DNA of 64,000 nucleotides from Sphingomonas sp. Lineage in GTDB: Bacteria > Pseudomonadota > Alphaproteobacteria > Sphingomonadales > Sphingomonadaceae. This document shows, one piece after another, positions 25,488-34,331 of this stretch (positions are counted from its first letter, which is position 1; each line of letters begins with the position of its first letter). Under the pieces are notes generated by a model. It did no database searches. It saw only the letters and a program-made list of their open reading frames with translations, and was not told where the DNA came from. Both the position numbers and the translations under genes were made by a program. The DNA lies in the NCBI RefSeq assembly GCF_024508665.1, contig NZ_JANINP010000006.1, forward strand, positions 806,001 through 870,000, read 5' to 3'.

Positions 25488-26504
25488 GTGAAGCGGCGGT
25501 GGGTTCTCCTCAGATTGCGCGCGCCCGCGGGCCTTGGCCTGCTGGCGATGGTCGCGTCGTGCCTGCCCCAAGCCGAGGTGCCGCAGCGGCTGAAGGCGCG
25601 GCCGATCGCGACCGTCACCATGATCAACAAGCTGGCGCTCGACCTTCCCGCGGATATCGCCGCCAAGCTTCCGGCGCTCGTCGACGCGGGTGGCCCGGTC
25701 ACCGCGATCGCCGCCGCGCAGCCGTTGCTCGCTCTGTCGGCGACGCGCAGCCCCGATGATGCCGCGCGCGCGATCGAATGCCTGACCGCCGCGGTCTATT
25801 ATGAAGCGCGGTCGCAAAACGACGATGGTCAGCGCGCGGTCGCCCAGGTCGTGCTCAACCGCGTGCGCGATCGCGCCTTTCCCGACAGCGTCTGCGGCGT
25901 GGTCTATCAGGGATCGACTCGACGCACGGGGTGCCAGTTCAGCTTTACCTGCGACGGATCGATGGCGTTCCGCCGCGACCCCGCATCCTGGGCGCATGCG
26001 CGCGATATCGCGGTCGCTGCCTTGTCGGGTCAAGTCTATGCCCCGATCGGCTCCGCCACTTTCTATCACGCCAATTACGTTTTGCCCTGGTGGGCATCGA
26101 GCATGGATCGCGTCGCGACGGTCGGCGCGCATATCTTCTATCGCTGGCGCGGCGGGCTCGAGGGCGCGCTCGCCAATAGCCAGAATTATTCGGGGCTCGA
26201 GCCCAGCCTGACGGGCCGTACCAGTCCCTGGCCCGGTAGCGCGAGCGGCGTGGCCGTTGCCGGTGCTGGAGGCTATGATTCGGGCGAGGTCGTCTCGGGC
26301 GTCGTCGTTCATCGCGGCGGCTCAACGCCGCCCGCGCCGGTCGCCGCGGCGCTATCCGCACCGGTGCCGGTGGCGCCGCTGCCGATGGGCAAGCATATCC
26401 GCGTCGGGGGCGGCCTTCGCTCCGAAAGCGGCGTTCGCGTCCATCGCGGCGTGGGACTGGCGGACGGCAGCGACCTGCCGGCCGCTCTTCCCGCCGCCGA
26501 TTGA
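25488..26504 (+). CDS. Cell wall hydrolase, SleB type, lipoprotein
   Basis: A 338-residue predicted lipoprotein. Starting from the GTG at 25488, KRR is followed by a hydrophobic stretch ending in the lipobox MVASC (Cys25). The SleB/hydrolase-2 domain has CLTAAVYYEARSQ with the catalytic Glu, AVAQVVLNRVRD and CQFSFTCDG, and ends about residue 205. The C-terminal ~120 residues are low-complexity Pro/Ala/Gly. A TTG 18 bases further up is the alternative start but would misplace the signal. Related proteins cleave peptidoglycan cross-bridges or glycan strands; the exact bond here is not known. Confidence 0.86.
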   Translation: MKRRWVLLRLRAPAGLGLLAMVASCLPQAEVPQRLKARPIATVTMINKLALDLPADIAAKLPALVDAGGPVTAIAAAQPLLALSATRSPDDAARAIECLTAAVYYEARSQNDDGQRAVAQVVLNRVRDRAFPDSVCGVVYQGSTRRTGCQFSFTCDGSMAFRRDPASWAHARDIAVAALSGQVYAPIGSATFYHANYVLPWWASSMDRVATVGAHIFYRWRGGLEGALANSQNYSGLEPSLTGRTSPWPGSASGVAVAGAGGYDSGEVVSGVVVHRGGSTPPAPVAAALSAPVPVAPLPMGKHIRVGGGLRSESGVRVHRGVGLADGSDLPAALPAAD

Positions 26505-26509
26505 AACGG

Positions 26510-27292
26510 TCAGGCGGCGCGCAACGCCGCGCGCGGTTTCGGCCAGGCCGACCAGAGCGTGGCGGCACCGGCCAGGATGCCGATCGTTGCCAGCACCGCT
26601 GTCGGGATTTGGGTCAGGGCGGCAAAGGCTGCGGCCCAGGCCGCGCTGCGTCCTAGCGCTTCGACTAGAGCAGCCTGTGCGACGGTGACGGCGGCGACGG
26701 TCAGGAACGGCCGTCGGCTGCGGGGATAGGCCAAGGCCAGCAGGACGGCGATCAGGCCGGCGCTCAATTCGGCGGTCAGGTAGGCGGCGTCGAACGGACT
26801 CAGCCCGGGAATTGCCATCGGCGGCAACAGCCGCGTCACGATCGGCGGCAATACCAGCAACAGGGTCGAGATCATGTAGCCCGCATGCAGCCAGACCTGG
26901 TGGCGATGGAGCAAGGCAGCGCGGACGATGAACAGAAAGGCGATACTCGCGATCGCATCGTCGAGCCCCAGCATCGCGCCGAACGGAGCATAGAAAGGAT
27001 GCCCGGCCAGCGCCTTCGCCGCCATGCTCTGCATTGCCAGCAATGCGCCCGCCATGAACAGCGGTACGATCGCGAATACCCCCAGGCCGGCGGTGCGATG
27101 GAGGCCGTTGCGGCGCTGATGGATCGACCAATGCTGGAAGAAGACAAGTGCGATCCACAAGGCGGCGGTGATGCCATGGGCGTGGAGCGCGAACGCGGCA
27201 TGCGGCAGGTCGTGGAGATATTGCGGCCAGAACGCGACCGCGATCATCGGCACCAGCAACAGCAGCGCCCAGCCGGCGTGACGAAACGGCAT
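26510..27292 (-). CDS. Polytopic membrane protein, unknown function
   Basis: A 260-residue protein with about seven predicted helices. Residues near the helix ends include paired histidines (ALHAHGITAALW and RHQVWLHAGY), which could bind metal or haem, resembling DUF2306-like membrane proteins. The arrangement has no transporter signature I can name. It is convergent with the SleB-type gene (5-base gap). The repeat element upstream separates it from ogt. Confidence 0.7.
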   Translation of the reverse strand: MPFRHAGWALLLLVPMIAVAFWPQYLHDLPHAAFALHAHGITAALWIALVFFQHWSIHQRRNGLHRTAGLGVFAIVPLFMAGALLAMQSMAAKALAGHPFYAPFGAMLGLDDAIASIAFLFIVRAALLHRHQVWLHAGYMISTLLLVLPPIVTRLLPPMAIPGLSPFDAAYLTAELSAGLIAVLLALAYPRSRRPFLTVAAVTVAQAALVEALGRSAAWAAAFAALTQIPTAVLATIGILAGAATLWSAWPKPRAALRAA

Positions 27293-27307
27293 GATTTTCC
27301 CCCAAAA

Positions 27308-27385
27308 CCGTCACCCCAACGCAAGCTGGGGTCTCAATCCGTATCGCAATTCGGCCAGAGATCCCAGCTTTGGCTGGGATGACGG
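27308..27385. repeat. Intergenic palindromic repeat, family A (copy 5)
   Basis: Near-perfect copy of the 6.85-kb element: CCGTCACCCCAACGCAAGC... and ...CAGCTTTGGCTGGGATGACGG, inverted around a short centre. It lies between ogt and the polytopic membrane protein gene, both minus strand. Confidence 0.78.
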
Positions 27386-27393
27386 GAGGGGAG

Positions 27394-27876
27394 TCAGGCG
27401 GCGCCCTCCAGTTCGAGCAGGAAGGCTTTGCCCTCCAATCCACCGGCAAAGCCCGTGAGCGCGCCGTTGGTGCCGATCACGCGGTGGCATGGCGCGACGA
27501 TCGAGATCGGGTTCTTACCGTTCGCCGCGCCCACCGCGCGGAACGCGGTCGGGCGACCGAGCTGGCGTGCGATCTCGGCATAGGACCGCGTCTCGCCGAA
27601 CGGGATGGTCAGCAATGCCGCCCACACGCTCTTCTGGAAATCGGTGCCGTGGAAATCGAGCGGCAGGTCGAAATGCGTGCGTGTGCCGGCGAAATACTCG
27701 CCCAGTTGGCGCACCGTCTCGATCAGCACCGGATGCTCCGGCTGTTCGGTCATCGTACCCAGCCTGACACGATCGGGGTCGTCATTCTCCCACAGGATCG
27801 CGGCCAGCCCGCGCTCGCTCGCGACGAGCTTGAGCATGCCAACCGGGGAAGCGAAGCAGGTATAGGCAAAGGTCAT
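27394..27876 (-). CDS. ogt: Methylated-DNA-[protein]-cysteine S-methyltransferase
   Basis: Repairs O6-alkylguanine by moving the alkyl group to its own Cys in the motif ISIVAPCHRVIG (160 aa). The DNA-binding region reads FQKSVWAALLTIPFGETRSYAEIA, and the N-terminus has the ASPVGMLKLVAS domain typical of Ogt. The start at 27876 (MTFAYTCF) is chosen because the 25 residues before it do not resemble the family. No ada regulator is nearby; it is a single gene, 91 bases from the cytochrome b561 gene. Confidence 0.95.
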   Translation of the reverse strand: MTFAYTCFASPVGMLKLVASERGLAAILWENDDPDRVRLGTMTEQPEHPVLIETVRQLGEYFAGTRTHFDLPLDFHGTDFQKSVWAALLTIPFGETRSYAEIARQLGRPTAFRAVGAANGKNPISIVAPCHRVIGTNGALTGFAGGLEGKAFLLELEGAA

Positions 27877-27967
27877 GGCTTGGTCTTTCGTAGCTTGGAC
27901 CAAGAATCTAGGCGCGCCGCCGACCGCCGGCTTCCCGGGCTTTGCGCTCAATGTGCTTTCACCAATC

Positions 27968-28543
27968 TCAGCGCCCGATTCCCATACGTTGCAGTTCCTT
28001 ATGCCCTTCCATTTGATGCTTGATCGCTCCGGCCAGGTGCAGGACGATCAAAAGATAGACCAGCTTGGCGATCAGCTCATGTGCCTCGCCGAAGGTGGAA
28101 TGGATCCACTCCTTGGTGTCGGGCGCCATCGCCATGATGAAGCCCAGCCGCGGCCATTCGAACGTGCCGAAGAAGTGCATCGGATTGGCGGCGGCGTCCT
28201 TCCATGCCGAATCCATCACCCATCCGGTGATCGGCATCGCCAGGATGACGAAATACAATCCCCAATGGACGATATGCGCTGCCGTCCGCTCCCATGGCTT
28301 GTAGCTGGCCGGGTAGGGCGGCGGCTTGTGCCCGATCCGCCACAACAGCCGCAATATGGCGAGCCCCAGGATGGTGATGCCGATCGACTTGTGACTGTCG
28401 ATCATCGGCCGGACATATTGGCCGATCGCGTCATTATGGTCGCCGAGCGGCCACATCCAGGCGAGGACGATGTTGGTCATCACGCCGATCGCGATCAACC
28501 AATGCAACCAGATCGCGGTTTTCGTGAACCGTTCGCCTTCCAC
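27968..28543 (-). CDS. Cytochrome b561-family membrane protein
   Basis: A 191-residue four-helix protein of the prokaryotic cytochrome b561 (YodB-like) family. Likely haem ligands are His14 (IWLHWLIA), His51 (DSHKSIG) and the two histidines of the C-terminal segments (AHELIAKLVY, LHLAGAIKHQ). It should pass electrons between quinol and a periplasmic acceptor, or quench superoxide; the partner is not visible. It is divergent from the GT2 gene, and the gap of 91 bases holds the promoters of both. Confidence 0.9.
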   Translation of the reverse strand: MEGERFTKTAIWLHWLIAIGVMTNIVLAWMWPLGDHNDAIGQYVRPMIDSHKSIGITILGLAILRLLWRIGHKPPPYPASYKPWERTAAHIVHWGLYFVILAMPITGWVMDSAWKDAAANPMHFFGTFEWPRLGFIMAMAPDTKEWIHSTFGEAHELIAKLVYLLIVLHLAGAIKHQMEGHKELQRMGIGR

Positions 28544-28634
28544 GATGTACTCCCTAACGCATTGGCAATCAGGCTAGTGCGGGGCCGAAACGAACGCTAG
28601 GAATATCGGCCCCCCAAACGAAGTCCTCTACTCC

Positions 28635-30092
28635 ATGCTCCAGCGTACGCCGGCGGACGCGCTCGCCCAGTCCTTTGCCATCCTGTCTCCGCGCCTCAAC
28701 CCACGCCGCGTCGGCTGGCCGAGCAATGGGGTGACCGCATTGGTTTATGTGGCATTCGTGGCGCTGGTGGTTCAGGCGTTCCTGCGCCAGGGCATCCTGG
28801 TCTGGTCCGTCGGTGTCGCGTACATTCTCTATGATACCGCGCTACTGATCTTCACCGCGGTGCAGATCTGGCCGCTGCGCCACGGGACGCGGTCCGCGCC
28901 ACGCTCCGACGCCCGATCGACCCTGGCCGTCATCGTCGCGGCGCGCAACGAAGCGGCGGTGCTCGACGTGACGATTGATCGCCTCGCGGCGCAGAAGGAC
29001 GCGCCTGATCTTATCCTGATTGCCGATGACGGATCGGACGATGCCACGCCGGAAACGCTCGCGCGCTATGGCCTGGCGCAGCCGGATGTGGGCGCGATCA
29101 GCCCGCCTGCGCCCAAATTGCCGTCACTGCGCTGGCTGCGGTTGCCGCATGGCGGCAAGGCGCGAGCGCTCAACGCGGCGATCCTGCATGTCGACGAAGA
29201 GATCGTCGTCACCGTCGATGCCGATACCTTGCTCGAGCGCGGCGCGATTGCGGCAATGCGCAACGCCTTCGCCGCCGAACCCGAACTGGTCGCCGCGACC
29301 GGGGTGATCCGTCCGATGTGCGGGCCGAGCTTGTCGGGGCGGCTGTTCGAATGGTTCCAGACCTACGAATATATCCGCAACTTTCTGTCGCGTTATGCGT
29401 GGGACCGGTTGAATGGATTGCTGCTGGTGTCCGGCGCCTTTGCCGCGTTCCGCACAAAGGCGGTGGTCGAGGTCGGCGGATTCGATCCAGATTGCCTGGT
29501 CGAGGATTATGAACTGATCCACCGCCTCCACCGCGTCGCGCATGATACCGGCCGCGACTGGCAGGTCCGCGTGGTCGGCGATGCGCTCGCCTCGACCGAT
29601 GCGCCGGCGACCTTGCCGGCATTCCTGCGCCAGCGCCGTCGCTGGTTCGGCGGTTTCCTGCAGACGCAATATTGGAACCGCGACATGGTCGCCAACCGCC
29701 ACTTCGGGAAGCTCGGCACCGCGATGCTGCCGGTCAAGGCGGCTGATACGGTGCAGCCGGTATTCGGCCTGACCGCATTCGTCATCCTGCTGGTGGTATT
29801 GTTCAGCGGCCGCTTCCACATCGTGCTGCCGATCCTGATCATCATGGCGGTCAAGATCCTCGTCGACCTGACCTTCCACTTGACCTCGCTCCATCTCTAT
29901 TCGCGCTGGACCGGACAGACCAAGGGACTGCGCTTCGGCCCCGCGCTGGCCGCGGCGGTGCTCGAGCCGTTCAGCTTCCAGCTATTCCGCCATTGGGGCG
30001 CGATATTGGGGTGGAAGGCGTTTCTGACCGGCCGCGAAACCTGGGCCAGGCAGAGCCGAACGGCGATCGCGGAGGTGAAACGGGAAGGGTAA
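28635..30092 (+). CDS. Processive GT2 glycosyltransferase (cellulose/PGA synthase-like)
   Basis: A 485-residue membrane glycosyltransferase. Cytoplasmic domain motifs: IVAARNEAAV, DDGSDD (nucleotide), DADT (metal), VEDYEL (catalytic base) and QRRRWFGG (processive Q-x-x-R-W signature). Two N-terminal and several C-terminal helices flank it. This architecture makes beta-linked polymers such as poly-N-acetylglucosamine or a cellulose-like glycan; the sugar cannot be read. The C-terminal ~200 bases are overlapped in antisense by the broken Crp gene. No export partner is adjacent, so it may be part of a dispersed system. Confidence 0.87.
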   Translation: MLQRTPADALAQSFAILSPRLNPRRVGWPSNGVTALVYVAFVALVVQAFLRQGILVWSVGVAYILYDTALLIFTAVQIWPLRHGTRSAPRSDARSTLAVIVAARNEAAVLDVTIDRLAAQKDAPDLILIADDGSDDATPETLARYGLAQPDVGAISPPAPKLPSLRWLRLPHGGKARALNAAILHVDEEIVVTVDADTLLERGAIAAMRNAFAAEPELVAATGVIRPMCGPSLSGRLFEWFQTYEYIRNFLSRYAWDRLNGLLLVSGAFAAFRTKAVVEVGGFDPDCLVEDYELIHRLHRVAHDTGRDWQVRVVGDALASTDAPATLPAFLRQRRRWFGGFLQTQYWNRDMVANRHFGKLGTAMLPVKAADTVQPVFGLTAFVILLVVLFSGRFHIVLPILIIMAVKILVDLTFHLTSLHLYSRWTGQTKGLRFGPALAAAVLEPFSFQLFRHWGAILGWKAFLTGRETWARQSRTAIAEVKREG

Positions 30093-30826
30093 GGCCAAGG
30101 CGGTCGACTGATCCAGGCCCAGGCTGCTTGACGCGATTGGTGGAGGTAGGCGCGGCTGAAATCCCCGGCCGTCTGAAGCCCTGCCCAATCCGCGATCGTC
30201 ACGCGCTGCTTGCTGGTGGTGACGAGCCCTTCGGAGCGCATACTCTGAAGCGTGCGGTTGACATGGACCGAAGTAAGGCCGGTTGCGTCGCCCACCTGCT
30301 CTTGCGTCATCGGCCACTCGTAATTTGGACCGTGGCATAAACCCGCGGCCTCCTGCCGGAGCGCGAGTTCACAGAACAGATGCGCAATCCGCTACCGTGC
30401 GTCGCGTCGGCCAACATTGACGATCCACTCTCGAAATATCGAAGCGTCGACAAGCGTGTCTCGCCAAAGCGCTTGCGCAATCGCCGGGCGTTCGGCGCAG
30501 AGTTCGAGCAGCGCCGATTGAGGTATGACGGCGAGCTCGGCATGGGTGAGCGCCTGCACGCTGTGATCGGCATAGCCCAACAGGCTGTTCTGGACGTCGA
30601 CGATGTCGCCCTTCATGTGGATGGACAGTATCTGCCGCGCTCCATCGCCGGTCACCTTGTGACGATAGACAAATCCACCGACGAGAACGCCACAGCTATC
30701 GGCCCTGTCACCGTCGCGCACGATATAAGCGCCAGCGTCAAAGCGAGCGTGCCTGTGCGGTAATGAAAGAAGCGCATCCGAATCTGAGTCCGAGAGCAAG
30801 TTGCGCTGCGCCAGCCTGTCCAGCAT
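29897..30826 (-). pseudogene. Crp/Fnr regulator interrupted by in-frame amber codon
   Basis: The N-terminal cyclic-nucleotide-binding-like domain (residues 1-144, MLDRLAQRNLLSD...VNVGRRDAR) stops at a TAG at 30392-30394. Reading on in the same frame gives RIAHLFCELALRQEAAG and then a complete Crp-type helix-turn-helix, MTQEQVGDATGLTSVHVNRTLQSM. So one codon, expected to be Gln or Glu in this family, is an amber stop (CAG to TAG would be a single change). The 3' end is also odd: after GDFSRAYLHQSRQAAW the frame runs another ~65 codons antisense into the GT2 gene, as if the normal stop were lost. As it stands it would make a sensor without DNA-binding domain. Confidence 0.75.
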
Positions 30827-31141
30827 CGGCTGGAGTAAAGTTCGTTGTGAAGCTGATATGTCATTCCTCCGTCTTGTGGCGGGGGAAGCTAACCCTCAGC
30901 CGCGGGCGCCAAGGAAGTCAGCCAGCGATGAGCTATTAACGTAGATTACCCGTTAAGGTTGCAAACTATATTAGACCCAGGGCCCCTGTCTCCAGATGTG
31001 GCGCCCTAATTCCCGTCATATGTGAAGGGAAAAGAGAGGCGAGTTCTCAGCCCACCCTAAACCTCACCTGTACGGCCGGTTCAGGGCTGACCAATGTTGC
31101 GGCTGATACATCCGTCGGGTCAGCACCGACAGGAGGTTGTA
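30827..31141. other. Intergenic region, 315 bases
   Basis: No gene is seen. The region lies between the broken Crp gene (minus) and the small secreted gene (plus). It holds an inverted repeat at 30936-30956 and a ribosome site (AGGAGGT) just before 31142. AT content rises near 30935-30975, fitting a promoter, but no clear sigma-70 pair can be called. Confidence 0.6.
30936..30956. promoter_or_regulatory. Inverted repeat TTAACG-N9-CGTTAA
   Basis: Perfect 6-bp arms around a 9-base spacer, 110 bases upstream of the Crp reading frame and 186 bases upstream of the secreted gene, in an AT-rich patch. It could be an operator for the Crp-like protein or another regulator. The sequence is not a classic FNR or CRP box. 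Confidence 0.35.
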
Positions 31142-31414
31142 ATGACGCGTACCATGATGTTTCTTTCGACGGCGGTGGCGGGCGGTCTTCTCGCCCTCAT
31201 GCCCACCAGCGCATCGGCGCAGAGCTGGGGGTCGTATAATGACGGCCACCGGCACTATGGCTATAATGACGGCTATCGCGACGGCGGGCGCAACCATTGG
31301 CGCGAACGCCGTGAGCGCTGGGAAGCGCGCCGGCGCTGGGAACGCGAGCGCGAATGGCGCCGCGAGCATCGCCGCCATTGGCGCGATCGCTACTATAACG
31401 ACTATCGCTATTGA
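31142..31414 (+). CDS. Small secreted Arg/Tyr/Trp-rich protein
   Basis: A 90-residue protein. A signal peptide (MTRTMMFLSTAVAGGLLALMPTSASA) is followed by a mature part with the repeated pattern YNDGHRHYGYNDGYRDGG and a long highly basic helix (ERRERWEARRRWERERE). The start at 31142 is fixed by an AGGAGGT site 5 bases upstream. It ends just before a strong hairpin terminator, so it is a complete monocistronic unit. Similar short basic periplasmic proteins are common in sphingomonads; function unknown. Confidence 0.78.
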   Translation: MTRTMMFLSTAVAGGLLALMPTSASAQSWGSYNDGHRHYGYNDGYRDGGRNHWRERRERWEARRRWEREREWRREHRRHWRDRYYNDYRY

Positions 31415-31423
31415 TCGACATGG

Positions 31424-31460
31424 CGGGGCACGGACTTCGATGTCCGTGCCCCGATTTTTT
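31424..31460 (+). terminator. Rho-independent terminator
   Basis: A 12-bp perfect stem CGGGGCACGGAC / GTCCGTGCCCCG with a 6-base loop (TTCGAT) is followed by ATTTTTTG. This is the clearest intrinsic terminator in the window and ends transcription of the small secreted gene. Confidence 0.92.
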
Positions 31461-31474
31461 GAAGATGCAAACGG

Positions 31475-31867
31475 TTAGGCAAGGAACGGCGCCGCCAGTT
31501 CCGGCCTTACCCGCATCAGCCTTCCCGTCGCGCGGTCGATCAGCGCCCAGGTCGTGACCGCCTCGACCTTCACCTTGCCGTCAGCGCCGGTGAATCGGAC
31601 ATGACGGTCGAACCGTGCGCCTTGCGGCGGCTCCGAAACCCAGGTCTCGGCGATCACGGTCTCGCCGGCCGAGACATTACCTCGATAGTCGATCTCATGC
31701 CGGGTCACGACCCAGATCATGCTTTCGCGCTGCTCGGGCGTGGCGATCGTGTTCCAATGCGCGACGGCGATGTCCTGGATCCACTTCACCCACACCGCAT
31801 TGTTGACATGGCCGAGCTCGTCGATGTCGGCCTCGGTCGCGGTGATGGGGTAGGATAGGCCAGCCAT
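31475..31867 (-). CDS. Acyl-CoA thioesterase, hot-dog fold (YbgC/4HBT type)
   Basis: A 130-residue thioesterase. The 4HBT-like pattern is ITATEADIDELGHVNNAVWVKWIQDI with an Asp/His active-site region, then YRGNVSAGETVIAETWVS. It hydrolyses acyl-CoA or acyl-ACP thioesters; the chain length is not readable. The ATG at 31867 is chosen because the upstream 26 codons come from a repeat element. It precedes a peptidase gene on the same strand with the repeat in between. Confidence 0.88.
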   Translation of the reverse strand: MAGLSYPITATEADIDELGHVNNAVWVKWIQDIAVAHWNTIATPEQRESMIWVVTRHEIDYRGNVSAGETVIAETWVSEPPQGARFDRHVRFTGADGKVKVEAVTTWALIDRATGRLMRVRPELAAPFLA

Positions 31868-32050
31868 CAGCGCCCTCTCCCCTCCGGGGAGCGTCCGGCC
31901 GTGTATGCCCCCGGCATGCACTGGACATCGCGGGGCGATGTCCACCGGACGCTGGCAGACGAGCGTAGCGAAGTCGGGAGAGGCGCAGTCTGTTCGGTTA
32001 GTGAGTCACACTGCCCCTCTCCCCGGCCCTCTCCCCGGAAGGGAGAGGGG
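31868..32050. repeat. Intergenic repeat region, family B (copy 2)
   Basis: Contains CCCTCTCCCC...GGGGAG hairpins, two GC-rich palindromes (GGACATCGCGGGGCGATGTCC at 31922-31942) and a final CTCTCCCCGG...CCGGAAGGGAGAGG. It lies between the thioesterase and peptidase genes. Confidence 0.6.
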
Positions 32051-32051
32051 G

Positions 32052-34115
32052 TCATTCCTCGACACCCAATTGCCAAAGCACGAAACAATGCTCCTCGGCG
32101 CTCTCGTACAGACTGTCGAACCGGCCCGATTTGCCGCCATGGCCCGCGCCCATATTGGTCTTGAGCAGCAGCAGATTGTCGTCGGTCTTGGTCGCGCGCA
32201 GTTTGGCTGTCCATTTGGCCGGCTCCCAATAGGTCACGCGCGGATCGTTGAGACCGCCCGAGATGAACATCGGCGGATAGGCCTGCGCTTTCACATTGTC
32301 ATAGGGTGAGTAGGAGCGGATCAGCTCGAACGCCGCCTTGTCCTCGATCGGATTACCCCATTCGGGCCACTCGCCGGGCGTCAGCGGCAGGCTGTCGTCG
32401 AGCATCGTGTTGAGCACGTCGACGAACGGCACGTCGGCGATCACCGCGCCCCACAGATCGGGGTCCGAATTGACCACCGCGCCCATCAGTTCGCCACCGG
32501 CCGAGCGCCCAGCGATCGCGATCTTGCCGGCGCTGGTCCAGCCATCGGCGACCAGCGCCTTGGCCACGTCGACGAAGTCGTTGAACGTGTTGGTTCGCTT
32601 CTCAAGCTTGCCGTCATGATACCATTGCTGGCCGAGATCGTCGCCGCCGCGGATATGCGCGATTGCATAAGCGAAGCCGCGGTCGAGCAGCGACAGACGC
32701 CCGGTAGAGAAGCCGGGCGGGATGGCGTAGCCATAAGCGCCATAGGCGTAGAGGAAAAGCGGCCGCGACCTGTCTTTCGGGAAGTCCTTGGGATAGACGA
32801 TCGAGACCGGTACCTCGGTCCCGTCGCGCGCCTTTATCTTGAGCCGCTCGGTCGCGTATTTGCCCGCGTCGTATCCCGAAGGGATCTCCTGGACCTTGAG
32901 CGTTGTCATCTCGCCCGTCGCGACGTCGTAATCGTAGACCGTCCCCGGCGTGACCATCGATTCATAGCCGAGCCGGAGTACCGGCATGTCATATTCGGGA
33001 TTGTCGCCCAGGCCCGCTGTATAGCTGGCTTCGGGAAAGGCGATCTGCCGCGGCGCGATCGCCGGATCGTAGCGGTGGATCCAGATCTGATCGAGGCCGT
33101 CCTCGCGCCCCTCGACGACGAAATAGTCGCGATAGCATTCGATCCCGGTCATGTAGAAATGCTTCGAGGGCGCTATCAGCTCGCTCCAGTTCCCCGGATC
33201 GGCGATCGGCGCGGTGCACAGGCGCCACATCGGATCGGTGTCGTTGGTGTGGATGTAGAGCGTGTCGCCATGCGTCTCGACATCGTATTCGCGCCCCGGT
33301 TTACGCGGCGCGACGCAGATCGGCTTGGCCGTCGGGTCGGTCGCGGGAAGCAGATAGACCTCGCTGGTGACGTGATCGCCGGTCGCGATGACGATCCATT
33401 TGCGGTCGCTGGTTTCGCTCACCCCGACGCGGAAGCCTTCATCGTCCTCGTGATAGAGCTCGATATCGGTCGCGGGATCGGTGCCGAGCTTGTGCAGGCG
33501 GGCATTGTCGGTGCGCCATTGCTCGTTGGCGAGGCCGTAGAGGAAGGCGCTGTCGTCGGCGGTCCATACGATCTCCGACAACATGCCGGGAATGGTGTCG
33601 GGAAGGTGCTCGCCGGTCGTCAGGTCCTTGACCCGGATGGTGAAGCGCTCCGACCCGTTGTCGTCGATCGCGTAGGCGAGCAGCTTGCCGTCGTTCGACA
33701 CGGAGAAGGCGCCGAGCCGGAAATATTCCTTACCTTCGGCAAGCGCGGGTTCGTCGAGCAGGAGTTCGTCGGCGCCGCCCGTCACCGGCTTGCGCCACCA
33801 TTTGCGGTACTGGCCGCCTGTCTCGAACGCGGTCCAGTAGAGCCAGTCGCCGTCCTTTTGCGGGACCGACGAATCGTCTTCCTTGATCCGCCCCTTCATC
33901 TCTTCGTAGAGTCGATCGGTCAGCGGTTTGTGCGGGGCCATCATCGCCTCGAAATAGGCATTCTCCGCCTCGAGATAGGCGAGCACGTCCTTGTCCTTGA
34001 CGTCCGGATAGCTCGGGTCCTTGAGCCAAGCCCAGGGGTCGTCGATGGTGATGCCATGGGTGGTGAAGGAATGCGGGCGGGTCGCGGCGATGGGCGGCTT
34101 GGGGCTATCGGTCAT
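32052..34115 (-). CDS. S9 family peptidase, oligopeptidase B type
   Basis: A 687-residue prolyl-oligopeptidase-family serine peptidase. The N-terminal beta-propeller (about 60-420) covers a C-terminal alpha/beta hydrolase with the triad Ser538 (GRSAGGELMG), Asp624 (GGLNDPRVTY) and His659 (GAGHGG). Oligopeptidase B cleaves after basic residues. No signal peptide; likely cytoplasmic. The start at 34115 (MTDSPKPPIAATRPHSF) is preferred over a longer frame. It is divergent from aminopeptidase P, the two perhaps serving peptide turnover together. Confidence 0.94.
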   Translation of the reverse strand: MTDSPKPPIAATRPHSFTTHGITIDDPWAWLKDPSYPDVKDKDVLAYLEAENAYFEAMMAPHKPLTDRLYEEMKGRIKEDDSSVPQKDGDWLYWTAFETGGQYRKWWRKPVTGGADELLLDEPALAEGKEYFRLGAFSVSNDGKLLAYAIDDNGSERFTIRVKDLTTGEHLPDTIPGMLSEIVWTADDSAFLYGLANEQWRTDNARLHKLGTDPATDIELYHEDDEGFRVGVSETSDRKWIVIATGDHVTSEVYLLPATDPTAKPICVAPRKPGREYDVETHGDTLYIHTNDTDPMWRLCTAPIADPGNWSELIAPSKHFYMTGIECYRDYFVVEGREDGLDQIWIHRYDPAIAPRQIAFPEASYTAGLGDNPEYDMPVLRLGYESMVTPGTVYDYDVATGEMTTLKVQEIPSGYDAGKYATERLKIKARDGTEVPVSIVYPKDFPKDRSRPLFLYAYGAYGYAIPPGFSTGRLSLLDRGFAYAIAHIRGGDDLGQQWYHDGKLEKRTNTFNDFVDVAKALVADGWTSAGKIAIAGRSAGGELMGAVVNSDPDLWGAVIADVPFVDVLNTMLDDSLPLTPGEWPEWGNPIEDKAAFELIRSYSPYDNVKAQAYPPMFISGGLNDPRVTYWEPAKWTAKLRATKTDDNLLLLKTNMGAGHGGKSGRFDSLYESAEEHCFVLWQLGVEE

Positions 34116-34331
34116 GGCACCGACATAGCGGCGCCGTGGCACTTGTCGAAGGGGCTGCGTGACGGCAATGGGCGTTGCGCGCCTGTCCCGTTCTGTCACA
34201 ACGCCTCCGCCGTCGGATAGCAAACGCGCTCATCGCGCTTGACCTGAGCGTCAGGCCGGCAAATGTGGTGCATTGCGCTTCTCGCGCGTTAACCACCCAG
34301 TCGCACGCCGCGACGCCGATGGAATTGCCTG

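Noticed and set aside
32616..34220. 534-codon plus-strand open frame opposite the S9 peptidase
   Set aside because: No ribosome site or domain; its translation is Arg/Asp/Gly-rich shadow sequence.
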